Below, in pieces: positions 1 to 7,002 of a stretch of 15,048 bases of DNA. The notes beneath the pieces were generated by a model, which had not been told where the DNA came from, did no database searches, and saw only the letters and a list, made by a program, of their open reading frames with translations. A program made the translations under genes and the position numbers. How positions within the stretch are numbered: the stretch's first letter is position 1; each line of letters opens with the position of its first letter. This DNA comes from JBOGED01 sp050743625 (GTDB lineage: Bacteria; Actinomycetota; Nitriliruptoria; Euzebyales; Egibacteraceae), in NCBI GenBank assembly GCA_050743625.1, contig JBOGED010000088.1, positions 1-15,048 on the forward strand. Reading direction: 5' to 3'.

Positions 1-1
1 G

Positions 2-679
2 TTAGGGTCCTAATCCATCGAGGGCGGGCGGTAGGTCGGTGAGGAGGTCGACCTCGATGTCGGGGGAGAGGTCGAGGGCCTCGGGGACGCGGTGGGTGCG
101 GCGGATCCAGGCGGTTGCGAGGCCGAAGTTGGCGGCGCCGGCGACGTCGAAGCTGTTGGACGAGACGAGCAGGATGCGGTTCTTGGGGACGCCGAGCCTC
201 TGCGGGATCAGGGCGTAGCAGCGGGGGCTGGGCTTGAAGACCGCGGCTTCGTCGACGCTGATGAGCCCGTCGAGCAGCGTGTCGAGCCCGCTGTTGGCGA
301 CGAGGGGCTCCAGCATCGCGGGATCGCCATTGGAGAAGATCCACAGCTGGCGCGGGCGAAGCGCCGGCAACGCCTTCACGGTGTCGGGGAAGGGGTTCAG
401 ATAGAGGTAGGCGTCCATGAGGCGGTCCTCGACGTCTCGCTCGTCCGGCAGGTCGAGGTCGCGCAACGTGAATCTCAAGGCAGCCCGGGTCACCTCGCTG
501 AACGGCCGGTATCGCTCCATCATCGACCGCAGCCACGTGTATTGGAGCTGCTTGTTTCGCCATAGTTCGCTGATCTCGGTGCCATGACCGGGATAGGCCG
601 CCTCCGCGGCCTCGACGACCGAGTGCACGTCAAATAGTGTCCCGTACGCGTCGAACGCGATGACGTCGATCTGTCTCAT
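2..679 (-). CDS. L-2-haloacid dehalogenase (HAD superfamily, type II)
   Basis: Complete 225-residue protein; its stop codon lies just inside the window edge. It should hydrolyse L-2-haloalkanoic acids to D-2-hydroxy acids in the cytoplasm through an aspartyl-ester intermediate. Motif I is FDAYGTLFD, with nucleophile D10 and T14. Motif II is SNGD at 116-119. The motif III lysine is K149 (FKPSPRCY), and motif IV is SSNSFDVAG at 173-181. The WRNKQLQYTW block places R41 exactly where the halide-binding arginine sits in Pseudomonas L-DEX. D10, T14, R41, S116, K149, Y155, S173, N175 and D178 thus match the known active-site set, as I remember it, with a shift of at most two residues. Length is normal for the family. 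The ATG has a TAGTCT -10-like box 6 nt upstream, suggesting a leaderless mRNA. It is divergent from the M16 peptidase pair. The physiological substrate is unknown, and some relatives act on fluoroacetate or other small acids. Confidence 0.93.
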   Translation of the reverse strand: MRQIDVIAFDAYGTLFDVHSVVEAAEAAYPGHGTEISELWRNKQLQYTWLRSMMERYRPFSEVTRAALRFTLRDLDLPDERDVEDRLMDAYLYLNPFPDTVKALPALRPRQLWIFSNGDPAMLEPLVANSGLDTLLDGLISVDEAAVFKPSPRCYALIPQRLGVPKNRILLVSSNSFDVAGAANFGLATAWIRRTHRVPEALDLSPDIEVDLLTDLPPALDGLGP

Positions 680-685
680 CCCTAG

Positions 686-691
686 AGACTA
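686..691 (-). promoter_or_regulatory. -10 element for the haloacid dehalogenase (leaderless type)
   Basis: On the minus strand TAGTCT ends 6 nt before the ATG of the dehalogenase. Transcription would start at or next to the A of ATG, the usual actinobacterial leaderless layout. No convincing -35 box is visible 16-19 nt upstream. The 52-bp divergent gap holds this box and the M16 promoter box. Confidence 0.45.
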
Positions 692-719
692 CGTGGGTGC
701 GCGGGGACCGCGGCCCGGC

Positions 720-725
720 TACGGT
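720..725 (+). promoter_or_regulatory. -10 element for the M16 peptidase operon (leaderless type)
   Basis: TACGGT lies exactly 6 nt before the GTG at 732, the same geometry as three other genes in this window. It supports the GTG start over the in-frame ATG at 660, which would overlap the dehalogenase gene. No -35 box is recognisable. Confidence 0.45.
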
Positions 726-731
726 CACTGG

Positions 732-2036
732 GTGACCAGCATTCAGCTCACCGTTCCCTCGCTTTCCTATCCTGTCGAGCGCGTGACGCTCGGCAACGGC
801 CTTCGGGTCGTCATCTCCGTGGACCGTAGGGCGCCGGTGGTCGCGGTGGCGGTGCACTACGACGTCGGTATCCGCTCCGAGCCCGAGGGGCGCACGGGGT
901 TCGCGCATCTCTTCGAGCATCTGATGTTCCAGGGATCCGCGTCACTTGAGAAGCTCGAGCATTTCCGTTACGTGCAGGCGTCCGGCGGCTCGTTCAACGG
1001 CACGACTCGGTTCGATTACACGAGCTACTACGAGCAACTGCCGAGCAACGCGCTCGAGCGCGCGCTTTTCCTCGAGGCCGACCGGATGCGGGCGCCGCGG
1101 ATCACGGATCAGAACCTGGCCAACCAGATCGCGGTGGTGAAAGAGGAGATCCGCGTCAATGTGATCAACCGGCCGTACGGAGGGTTTCCGTGGCTGCTGG
1201 TGCCACCGATCCTGTTCGACACCTTCCCGAACGCGCACAACGGGTACGGCGACTTCGTCGACCTGTCCAGCGCGACGGTTGAGGACGCGCAGACCTTCTT
1301 CGACCGTTATTACGCCCCAGGGAACGCCGTGCTCAGCGTGTGTGGCGATCTGGACGTCGACGAGGCGTTGACGCTCGTGGAGCGGCAGTTCGGGGACATC
1401 CCCGCGCGCGCCGTGCCCGACCGGCCGAGCTTCAGCGAGCCGGGCCTACGCGAGGAGCACCGAGCTGAGCATGCGGATCCCCACGTGCCCACCCCCGCCG
1501 TGGGGGTTGCGTGGCGTGTGCCCGACCCGCTCGCCGACCTTGGCGCGTATCTTCCCTACGTCGTGCTCGCAGAGGTGTTGACAGATGGTGACGCCTCCCG
1601 GCTCCGGCGGCGCCTGGTACGAGGCGACCGCTTGGTCACGTCAATCTCCGGCGCCATCTCGTTCATGTGGAACCCCTTCGATGTGCGGGATCCTACGGCG
1701 CTGGTCCTCACGGCGTTCCATCCGGGCCCGGTCGAGCCGGTACTCGCCGCGCTGGACGAGGAGCTGGACCGGCTCGCGACCGACGGGCTGGAGCCACGTG
1801 AGCTGAGCAGGGTGCAGGCCCGGCTCGCGGTGAGCCAGTTCAGCGAGGTCGACAGCGTCCTGCGAAGAGCGCTCAACATGGCGGCGTTCGAGCAGCAGCG
1901 GGACCGCGCTGAGCTGGTCGGCGAGTTACCCAGCTTGATCGCCGATGTCACCGCCGAGCAGGTGATCAACGCGGCCTCTACCTTGCGCCCAGACCGGCGG
2001 GCAGTCCTCGAGATCGTTCCCGGAGGCCCCTCATGA
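732..2036 (+). CDS. M16 family zinc metallopeptidase, catalytic subunit
   Basis: Protein of 434 residues from GTG 732. An ATG at 660 is in frame but would add 24 residues overlapping the divergent gene, and they do not look like family sequence. The zinc and catalytic site is the inverted motif H59-L-F-E62-H63 in RTGFAHLFEHLMF. The distal glutamate is E139 in VVKEEIR, 76 residues after H63, the spacing expected for M16 enzymes. An M16 C-terminal domain follows (from about residue 160), with FFDRYYAPGNAVLSVCGD typical of the family. There is no signal peptide, so it is probably cytoplasmic. The stop overlaps the start of the next M16 gene by 4 nt (ATGA). Paired short M16 proteins are known to form heterodimers in which only one partner carries zinc, and this would be that partner. 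The substrate (peptide turnover or maturation) cannot be inferred. Confidence 0.93.
   Translation: MTSIQLTVPSLSYPVERVTLGNGLRVVISVDRRAPVVAVAVHYDVGIRSEPEGRTGFAHLFEHLMFQGSASLEKLEHFRYVQASGGSFNGTTRFDYTSYYEQLPSNALERALFLEADRMRAPRITDQNLANQIAVVKEEIRVNVINRPYGGFPWLLVPPILFDTFPNAHNGYGDFVDLSSATVEDAQTFFDRYYAPGNAVLSVCGDLDVDEALTLVERQFGDIPARAVPDRPSFSEPGLREEHRAEHADPHVPTPAVGVAWRVPDPLADLGAYLPYVVLAEVLTDGDASRLRRRLVRGDRLVTSISGAISFMWNPFDVRDPTALVLTAFHPGPVEPVLAALDEELDRLATDGLEPRELSRVQARLAVSQFSEVDSVLRRALNMAAFEQQRDRAELVGELPSLIADVTAEQVINAASTLRPDRRAVLEIVPGGPS
2022..2026 (+). promoter_or_regulatory. Ribosome binding site of the second M16 gene
   Basis: GGAGG sits 6 nt before ATG 2033, inside the end of the upstream gene. 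Together with the ATGA overlap it indicates coupled translation and roughly matched amounts of the two subunits. Confidence 0.7.
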
Positions 2037-3355
2037 CCGCGCGCCAGGTCCCGCCGCTCACCGAGCCACGCCAGTCACCGCCGCTGTCAGTCACCAGCGG
2101 GCGGATCGACTCGGGGTTAGAGGTCATGGCCGTGCAGAGGGCTGGGGCACCGCTCGTCCATCTCCGCCTCTCTGTACCGTTCGCGAGTGACGACGAGGCG
2201 CATCCCGCCAAGGCACGGCTGCTCGCCGAAAGCATGCTGTCCGGCACCGAGCGCCGCGACGCTGACGATCTCGCCGCCGCCATTCAATCTCTGGGCGGTG
2301 AGCTGTCCGCGCGCGTCGACCCTGACCGGCTCACGATCTCAGGTGAAGCGCTGGCCGCTGGCTTGCCAGACCTGTTGGGCATTCTCGCCGAGGTGTTGAC
2401 CGAGGCGTCCTACCCTTCCGAGGACGTGGTAGGCGAGCGGAACCGGCTCGTCGAAGATGTTCGGATCTCACGGTCGCAGCCTTCGGTGCTTGCCCAGGAA
2501 GCGCTACTCCGCAGGATGTTCGGTCCTCATCCGTATGGTCGCGAGCTACCTGAGACGGATCAAGTCGCCATGGTGACCCCCGAGCAGGTGCGCTCGCTTC
2601 ACCGCGACGGAGTCCTGCCGGCCGGCAGCGTGCTGGTGCTGGTCGGGGACATCGCCCCCGCAGCGGCGTTTGACCAGTTGGCAACAGCGCTGGCCGCTTG
2701 GGGGTCGTCCGGGACCGCTCCACAGGCCCCCGAGATGCCACCGCTCGATCCCGGCCCCACCGTGCTCGTCGACCGGCCGGGATCCGTCCAGTCGTCGATC
2801 CGCATTGGGGGGCCCGGTCTGGGGCGGGCGCATCCGGACTACGCCGCGCTGCAACTGGCGAACATGGTGTTCGGCGGCTATTTCTCCTCCCGCCTGGTGG
2901 AGAATATCCGCGAGGACAAGGGCTACACGTACTCACCCCACAGCGTGCTTCACCACGCCTCCGCCGGTTCGACCATCCGGATCCAGGCCGACGTGGCCAA
3001 TGAGGTTACCGCTCCGGCGCTGTTGGAGATCGGCTACGAGCTGGGTCGGGTGGCCACCCTGCCGGTCAGGGCGGAGGAGCTGGAAAACGCCCGCCAGTAC
3101 GCCATCGGCGCGCTCGCGCTCGCGACCGCCACGCAGTCCGGGCTGGCGAATATCCTCCTGGAAATCGCGACGAGCGGCCTGGACACCGAGTGGCTCCAGA
3201 CGCACCCTCGCCGCCTCGCCGAGGTCACGGTCGATCAGATCCTGGAGCAATCGCGACGGTTCCTCGCACCATCGGGCATGGTCACGGTCGTCTTGGGTGA
3301 CGCGATCGCAGTCGAGCCGTCGATGCGCACCCTGGGCGACGTCGTCAAGGGCTGA
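2033..3355 (+). CDS. M16 family peptidase-like protein, non-catalytic partner
   Basis: Protein of 440 residues with the two-lobed M16 fold pattern. The zinc motif is absent: the position of HLLEHML in active relatives reads LLAESML (residues 63-69), so both histidines are lost (L63, S67) and only E66 remains. The second half keeps the block SSRLVENIREDKGYTYS, with R287 and Y298. In non-catalytic M16 subunits an Arg/Tyr pair in this region is known to contribute to substrate binding. It is coupled to the catalytic M16 gene by ATGA and a strong SD, so a heterodimer is the natural inference. The gene ends 14 bp before a convergent gene, with no strong terminator hairpin visible. Confidence 0.92.
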   Translation: MTARQVPPLTEPRQSPPLSVTSGRIDSGLEVMAVQRAGAPLVHLRLSVPFASDDEAHPAKARLLAESMLSGTERRDADDLAAAIQSLGGELSARVDPDRLTISGEALAAGLPDLLGILAEVLTEASYPSEDVVGERNRLVEDVRISRSQPSVLAQEALLRRMFGPHPYGRELPETDQVAMVTPEQVRSLHRDGVLPAGSVLVLVGDIAPAAAFDQLATALAAWGSSGTAPQAPEMPPLDPGPTVLVDRPGSVQSSIRIGGPGLGRAHPDYAALQLANMVFGGYFSSRLVENIREDKGYTYSPHSVLHHASAGSTIRIQADVANEVTAPALLEIGYELGRVATLPVRAEELENARQYAIGALALATATQSGLANILLEIATSGLDTEWLQTHPRRLAEVTVDQILEQSRRFLAPSGMVTVVLGDAIAVEPSMRTLGDVVKG

Positions 3356-3369
3356 GATCGCCGTGGGGC

Positions 3370-3873
3370 TCAGGCGTAGGACAGGTCTCGAAGTCTGAGG
3401 GGTCGGGTTGGCCGCAGCGAGATGAGATTGCTTGTCGGGTCGTCGAACACCTGGCGGAAGCGGTCCGGCCACCTGTCGACGCGGGGGCCCCCAGCAGGAG
3501 CTGGGGATCCGGGCCTGGACGCTGTCGACGCGTCCGGACCCAGATACTTGGTGAGCTTCCGCGTTGCAAGCTCGGGGTCGAATGGGCGCACGATCGCGTG
3601 CCCAGTGGCGGTCACCGCCCACACTTCTCCGGTCGCGAGGTCGCAGGTGTCAACGACCACGCTCGCCCGTGGGTCAGCCTTGAGCCAGTCGCCGAGCCGG
3701 GAGTACGCACCGGTCAGCCACCAAAAGATGCCGTCCTCGTAGAGATACCACACGGGACGAACGGTCGGGCCGTTGGGCCCGTTGACGGCGACCCTGGCGA
3801 CCAGCGGGAGGGCAAGGAACTCGTCGACGTCCACCTCGCATAGTGTACGGAGCCGTGGGCGGATGGTCGTCAC
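3370..3873 (-). CDS. Pyridoxamine 5'-phosphate oxidase-related split-barrel protein (FMN or F420 binding)
   Basis: Protein of 167 residues from a GTG at 3873 that overlaps the esterase stop in GTGA. A GGA lies upstream at SD distance. Longer in-frame translations would run through the esterase gene and are artefacts. The N-terminal half has the split-barrel pattern: LPLVARVAVN, then a strand-turn-strand block ending RPVWYLYEDGIFWWLTG (to about residue 57). It continues with RLGDWLKADPRASVVVDT and EVWAVTATGHA, as in pyridoxamine-phosphate-oxidase-like and F420-dependent reductases. These bind a flavin or deazaflavin at a dimer interface and often reduce small organic compounds. A basic, Pro/Gly-rich segment near residues 125-140 precedes a short C-terminal tail. 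Cofactor and substrate are not decidable here. As last gene of the array it probably serves the same response as the esterase. Confidence 0.85.
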   Translation of the reverse strand: MTTIRPRLRTLCEVDVDEFLALPLVARVAVNGPNGPTVRPVWYLYEDGIFWWLTGAYSRLGDWLKADPRASVVVDTCDLATGEVWAVTATGHAIVRPFDPELATRKLTKYLGPDASTASRPGSPAPAGGPRVDRWPDRFRQVFDDPTSNLISLRPTRPLRLRDLSYA

Positions 3874-5492
3874 CCCGCTCTTCCACCCAGGGTGTCCCAG
3901 AGGTCGAGGTTGCGGGCGGCGACCAGGTCCACGGGTCGGATGGCGCCCGGCGCGAGGGATTGGACCGATGGCGAAGGGCTCAGGGCGTCGAAGGGGGGCC
4001 AGGGTGGGAGGCCGGGGCCGTTCGGGTCGCCGGTGAGGGCGAAGTTCGCCCAGTACCGGACCAGCTGATCGGACAGGCGCTGCTGGTCGGGTGCCTGACC
4101 CGCCTGCTCGGCCGCTCCGGTGCTGTCCAGCACGGAGAGCATGTCCGAGCCGTGGAACGCTCCGCCCGGCAGGTCCGGCGGGAACGGGAAGGTCAGCGCC
4201 GGGGCCCGTGGGTCGGCGAACTCGTACGCGTAGGTCGGGACCAGCGAGGCCAGCGCCCGGTTCTGCGCGAAGGTCGGGTGCGCGTAGACGCGGTCGGACA
4301 GCACCGTCGCCCACGCCAGCCCAGGAGAGGGATAGCCGTCGAGCGGGTAGCGGGCCGCTACCTGGTCGGCGGCCTCGCCGAACGCCTCCCGGAGCAGCTG
4401 GGGATACCCGTCCGGCGTGACCGGCTGGCCTACCAGGGCTTGGAACGCCACGAAGAAGCGCATCTCATCCCGGGTGGCGCCCGAGATCACGGGAACGGGA
4501 TGGAAGCGCCCCTCGCGCAGGACCGTGACGGGGTCGGAGGGCAGGACGGGAGCCCCGTATCCCATCGAGGAGTAGACCTGGTTCTGTTCGATCAGCCGCG
4601 CCGCCGGGAGGGCGCGCAGGCACTCCAGCGCCGTCGCCGGGTCGGCGCAGCCCAGACCGGCCGCGACCGCCGACCCCAGCGCCTCGAGCTCCTGGGGCGA
4701 CCGCCAGACCGACGGCACGGCTTCCGTGATGCCTTCCAGGGCACCGGCGGGGTAGCTGATCGGGCACGGAGCGCTCTGGATGATCGCCCGGTGGAACAGC
4801 CCGGCGGCCGGCGGCGAGGTCAGCTGGGCACAGACCGCGAACCCCCCACCGGAATAGCCGAACAGCGTGACGTTGCCGGGATCCCCGCCGAACGCGGTGG
4901 CGTTGCGCTGCACCCAGCGCAACGCGGCCTGCTGGTCCTCCAAGCCAAAGCCGCCGGAGCCGGCCAACCCGGGGAGCCCGAAGTTGCCGAGGATCCCCAG
5001 CCGGAAGTTCAGCGTCACGACCACGACGTCCCCGTCGACCGCCAGCCGGTGCGGGTCGAAGTCGCTGCCGGCCCCGTCGCTCGGCCCGGTCGCGTGCAGG
5101 TACACCATCACGGGCTTCACGCGATCGACGCTCGCGGAGTCGGGGGTGGTGACGTTGAGGAACAGGCAGTCCTCCTCGCCTCCTCCCTGCGCGCTGGACA
5201 GCGCATTGGCCAGCTGGGGACAGCGGCTCCCCGCCCGCGTCGCGTCTCTGGGGCTCGTCCACGGCTGAGGCGGCCGCGGCGAACGCCACCGCAGCGCTCC
5301 CACCGGTGGCGCCGCATAGGGGATCCCCCAGAAGCTGCGGTAGCCGTCGTGCACGGCGCCCCGCACCGGGCCGCTGTCGGTCTGCACGATCGCTCCGCCG
5401 CCGGTCGTGCCGCCCTCCCGCTGCTCGGGCGCGGTCGCGCATGCCGAGATCATCACCACGCCCACGAGCAGCACCGCCGCGAACCTTGACAT
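3870..5492 (-). CDS. Type-B carboxylesterase, secreted lipoprotein
   Basis: Protein of 540 residues. The ATG at 5492 lies 2 nt after the TetR stop and has a GGGGGGTAGG-like SD. The first residues form a lipoprotein signal ending in ISAC (lipidated C18), so the enzyme should sit on the outer face of the membrane. Type-B signatures are EDCLFLNV (107-114) and the nucleophile elbow GYSGG with S214. The likely triad is S214, E343 (GATRDEM) and H447 (FHGSDM). C91-C109 would be the conserved disulfide. Two features are unusual: the oxyanion-hole HGGG is replaced by H133-A-T-G136, and the elbow lacks the usual GESAG form. The family hydrolyses carboxylic esters (xenobiotics, p-nitrobenzyl esters, lactones), but the natural substrate is unknown. 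Placed directly behind a TetR gene, it is probably that regulator's target. It overlaps the downstream split-barrel gene by 4 nt. Confidence 0.92.
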   Translation of the reverse strand: MSRFAAVLLVGVVMISACATAPEQREGGTTGGGAIVQTDSGPVRGAVHDGYRSFWGIPYAAPPVGALRWRSPRPPQPWTSPRDATRAGSRCPQLANALSSAQGGGEEDCLFLNVTTPDSASVDRVKPVMVYLHATGPSDGAGSDFDPHRLAVDGDVVVVTLNFRLGILGNFGLPGLAGSGGFGLEDQQAALRWVQRNATAFGGDPGNVTLFGYSGGGFAVCAQLTSPPAAGLFHRAIIQSAPCPISYPAGALEGITEAVPSVWRSPQELEALGSAVAAGLGCADPATALECLRALPAARLIEQNQVYSSMGYGAPVLPSDPVTVLREGRFHPVPVISGATRDEMRFFVAFQALVGQPVTPDGYPQLLREAFGEAADQVAARYPLDGYPSPGLAWATVLSDRVYAHPTFAQNRALASLVPTYAYEFADPRAPALTFPFPPDLPGGAFHGSDMLSVLDSTGAAEQAGQAPDQQRLSDQLVRYWANFALTGDPNGPGLPPWPPFDALSPSPSVQSLAPGAIRPVDLVAARNLDLWDTLGGRAG

Positions 5493-5494
5493 GC

Positions 5495-6106
5495 CTACCC
5501 CCCTGTTGTTGCCAGATCGAACAGCACGACCAGGTCGCGCGCGTAGGTGTCGAGGTCGAGGTCCGGGTGGGCGGCCAGCTGGCGGAGCAGCCCGTCGCGG
5601 ACCGACCGGACGGCCACCGCCATCACCGACGGGTCGAAGGCGCGGAACTCGCCGGCCGCCTGGCCGTCGCGGAACAGCTGCGCCAGGGCCGACAGGTCCG
5701 ACTCGTAGGAGTCGGGGACCTCGCCGAGGTCCTCGACCCGGACGTTGCTCATGATGTCCAGCAGAGCGATCAACGGCCGGCGATGGTCGCGCATGAACGC
5801 GACGTTGGCCTGCCACCAGACCCGGAGCACCCCCGCGGCGGTGGTCTCCGCGTTCACCAGCGGCCGCACGAACGCGGCGAACTCGTTCAGGACATCGGTC
5901 GCCACCTGGCGGACGAGGTCGTCCTTCCCGGCGAAGTGGTACGAGATCAGCCCGGTGCTCGACAGCCCCGCGCGCTTCGCGATCCGAGTGAAGGACGCCC
6001 GCGCGTAACCTAGCTCGGCGACGGTCTCGATCGCCGCCGCGACGATCTGAGCCCGCCGCGCCTCCTCGGTGAACGTCCGCTCACCAGACGCTCTTCTTGC
6101 TTGCAT
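5495..6106 (-). CDS. TetR/AcrR-family transcriptional regulator
   Basis: Protein of 203 residues from ATG 6106; a TTG two codons upstream is less likely. The N-terminal TetR DNA-binding domain spans about residues 15-62. Its helix-turn-helix is FTRIAKRAGLSSTGLISYHF, followed by the typical GKDDLVRQV. The remainder is an all-helical ligand/dimer domain without a recognised ligand signature. The start codon lies inside an imperfect 24-bp palindrome with an AATATT centre and directly behind a TAATAT -10 box. Autorepression, with co-regulation of the esterase gene 2 nt downstream and the split-barrel gene after it, is therefore the simplest model. The sigma factor gene ends only 32 nt upstream on the same strand, so some read-through is possible. 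Confidence 0.92.
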   Translation of the reverse strand: MQARRASGERTFTEEARRAQIVAAAIETVAELGYARASFTRIAKRAGLSSTGLISYHFAGKDDLVRQVATDVLNEFAAFVRPLVNAETTAAGVLRVWWQANVAFMRDHRRPLIALLDIMSNVRVEDLGEVPDSYESDLSALAQLFRDGQAAGEFRAFDPSVMAVAVRSVRDGLLRQLAAHPDLDLDTYARDLVVLFDLATTGG

Positions 6107-6126
6107 GAGCAAATATTAGCACGTGC
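6103..6126. promoter_or_regulatory. Candidate TetR operator (imperfect 24-bp palindrome)
   Basis: The arms GCATGAGCA and AGCACGTGC flank a perfectly self-complementary AATATT. Of the 9 arm pairs 6 match, giving 9 of 12 pairs overall. It covers the TetR start codon and -10 box, so a bound dimer would block its own promoter. Length and AT-rich centre fit TetR operators. No second copy was seen in the window. Confidence 0.4.
6113..6118 (-). promoter_or_regulatory. -10 element for the TetR-esterase-split-barrel unit (leaderless type)
   Basis: On the minus strand TAATAT, close to the consensus TATAAT, ends 6 nt before the ATG at 6106. It is an AT-rich island in an otherwise GC-rich region, as expected of a real promoter. 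No clear -35 hexamer is visible. Confidence 0.5.
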
Positions 6127-6131
6127 GAACA

Positions 6132-6154
6132 GGCCGGTTTACAGCAGGCCGGCC
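6132..6154 (-). terminator. Short GC hairpin at the end of the sigma factor gene
   Basis: GGCCGG and CCGGCC form a 6-bp all-GC stem around an 11-nt loop that includes the sigma gene stop codon. There is no U-tract. It could weakly separate the oxidoreductase-sigma transcript from the TetR unit, but the stem is short and may be chance in GC-rich DNA. Confidence 0.2.
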
Positions 6155-7002
6155 AGCTTCATCGGGTTCGCGACGATGTTGAGGTCGGTGACACGACCGG
6201 CCGCGATGCCCAAGGCGACCACGGCGACGAGGCGACCATCATTGCGGGCGATGAACCCATGGCCGCCGTTGACCTGGGCTGGCTCGATCTCCAGGCCAGC
6301 AAGCGACCTGCGCAAGCCCTGAAGGAAGCGGGCGACACGATCGGCGCCGTGGATCGGCTTGCGGGCGGCCGTGACGAGGCCACCGCCGTCGGAGCGCAGG
6401 ACGACCTCCGGGTCGAGCACGGCGAGCAGGGCGTCGAGGTCTCCACCGAGGGTGGCGTGGAGGAACGCTTCGGCGACCCGATCCCGCGCTCCGGGATCGG
6501 CCTCGAAGCGGGGCCGCCGCTCCCGCACGTGCCGGCGGGCGCGGCTGACGAGTTGGCGGCACGCCGCCTCGCTGCGCCCGACCACCTGCGCGACCTCGCC
6601 GTGCCCGTAGCCGAACACGTCATGGAGGACGAACGCGACCCGCTCGGCGGGGCTCAGCGACTCCATCACGACGAGGAACGCCATCGAGATCGACTCTGCC
6701 AGCGTGACGCGGTCGGCGGGATCCGGCGCGCCGCCGGCCCGATCGATCAGCGGCTCCGGGAGCCAGGGCCCGACATACGTCTCGCGCCGCGCCTGGGCCG
6801 ACCGCAGCCGGTCCAGGCAGAGGCGCGAGGTCACCGTCGTCAGCCACGCGCCAGGCGTCTCCAGCGAGGCGACCCCTTGGCGCTCGAGCCGAAGGTACGC
6901 CTCCTGGACGACGTCCTGAGCGTCCGAGACGCTCGACAGCATCCGGTACGCGAGCCCGAACAGCCGCTCGCGGTGCTCCTCGAAGACCTCGACGGTCGTC
7001 AT
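6139..7002 (-). CDS. ECF41-type RNA polymerase sigma factor with SnoaL-like C-terminal domain (SigJ-like)
   Basis: Protein of 287 residues from ATG 7002, which overlaps the oxidoreductase stop (ATGA). Sigma-2 spans about residues 5-72 (LFGLAYRMLSSVSDAQDVVQ, then PGAWLTTVTSRLCLDRLRS). Sigma-4 spans about 105-160 (LSPAERVAFVLHDVFGYGHG, then EVAQVVGRSEAACRQLVSRA). A SnoaL/NTF2-like domain covers about 175-285. Diagnostic ECF41 features are present: WLPEP in the interdomain linker (80-84), DGGG in the extension (205-208) and NPMKL near the C-terminus (279-283), corresponding to the DGGGK and NPDKL motifs as I recall them. In this group the fused domain replaces a separate anti-sigma factor and modulates activity. 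ECF41 genes are typically next to a carboxymuconolactone decarboxylase, oxidoreductase or epimerase gene, and here an oxidoreductase lies directly upstream. An ECF41-like promoter precedes that gene, implying autoregulation. The inducing signal is unknown. Confidence 0.93.
   Translation of the reverse strand: MTTVEVFEEHRERLFGLAYRMLSSVSDAQDVVQEAYLRLERQGVASLETPGAWLTTVTSRLCLDRLRSAQARRETYVGPWLPEPLIDRAGGAPDPADRVTLAESISMAFLVVMESLSPAERVAFVLHDVFGYGHGEVAQVVGRSEAACRQLVSRARRHVRERRPRFEADPGARDRVAEAFLHATLGGDLDALLAVLDPEVVLRSDGGGLVTAARKPIHGADRVARFLQGLRRSLAGLEIEPAQVNGGHGFIARNDGRLVAVVALGIAAGRVTDLNIVANPMKLAGLL

Noticed and set aside
660..731. ATG start 24 codons upstream for the catalytic M16 protein.
   Set aside because: It overlaps the divergent dehalogenase gene and would need a promoter inside it; GTG 732 has a well-placed -10 box.
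3350..3376. Terminator between the convergent M16 and split-barrel genes (CTGAG...CTCAG).
   Set aside because: The stem is only 5 bp with a 10-nt loop, no T-tract, and overlaps both stop codons; not distinguishable from chance.
3874..4314. In-frame upstream extension of the split-barrel protein by about 147 residues.
   Set aside because: It is the esterase gene read in another frame (Pro/Arg-rich, low-complexity); the GTG at 3873 overlaps the esterase stop and fits the family N-terminus.
3843..5489. Long open frame on the plus strand opposite the esterase, and similar long antisense frames elsewhere.
   Set aside because: Shadow frames typical of GC-rich coding DNA: Arg/Gly-rich, no recognisable domains, and opposite well-supported genes.
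5493..5816. In-frame upstream extension of the esterase.
   Set aside because: It is an out-of-frame reading of the TetR gene; a lipoprotein signal starts exactly at ATG 5492.
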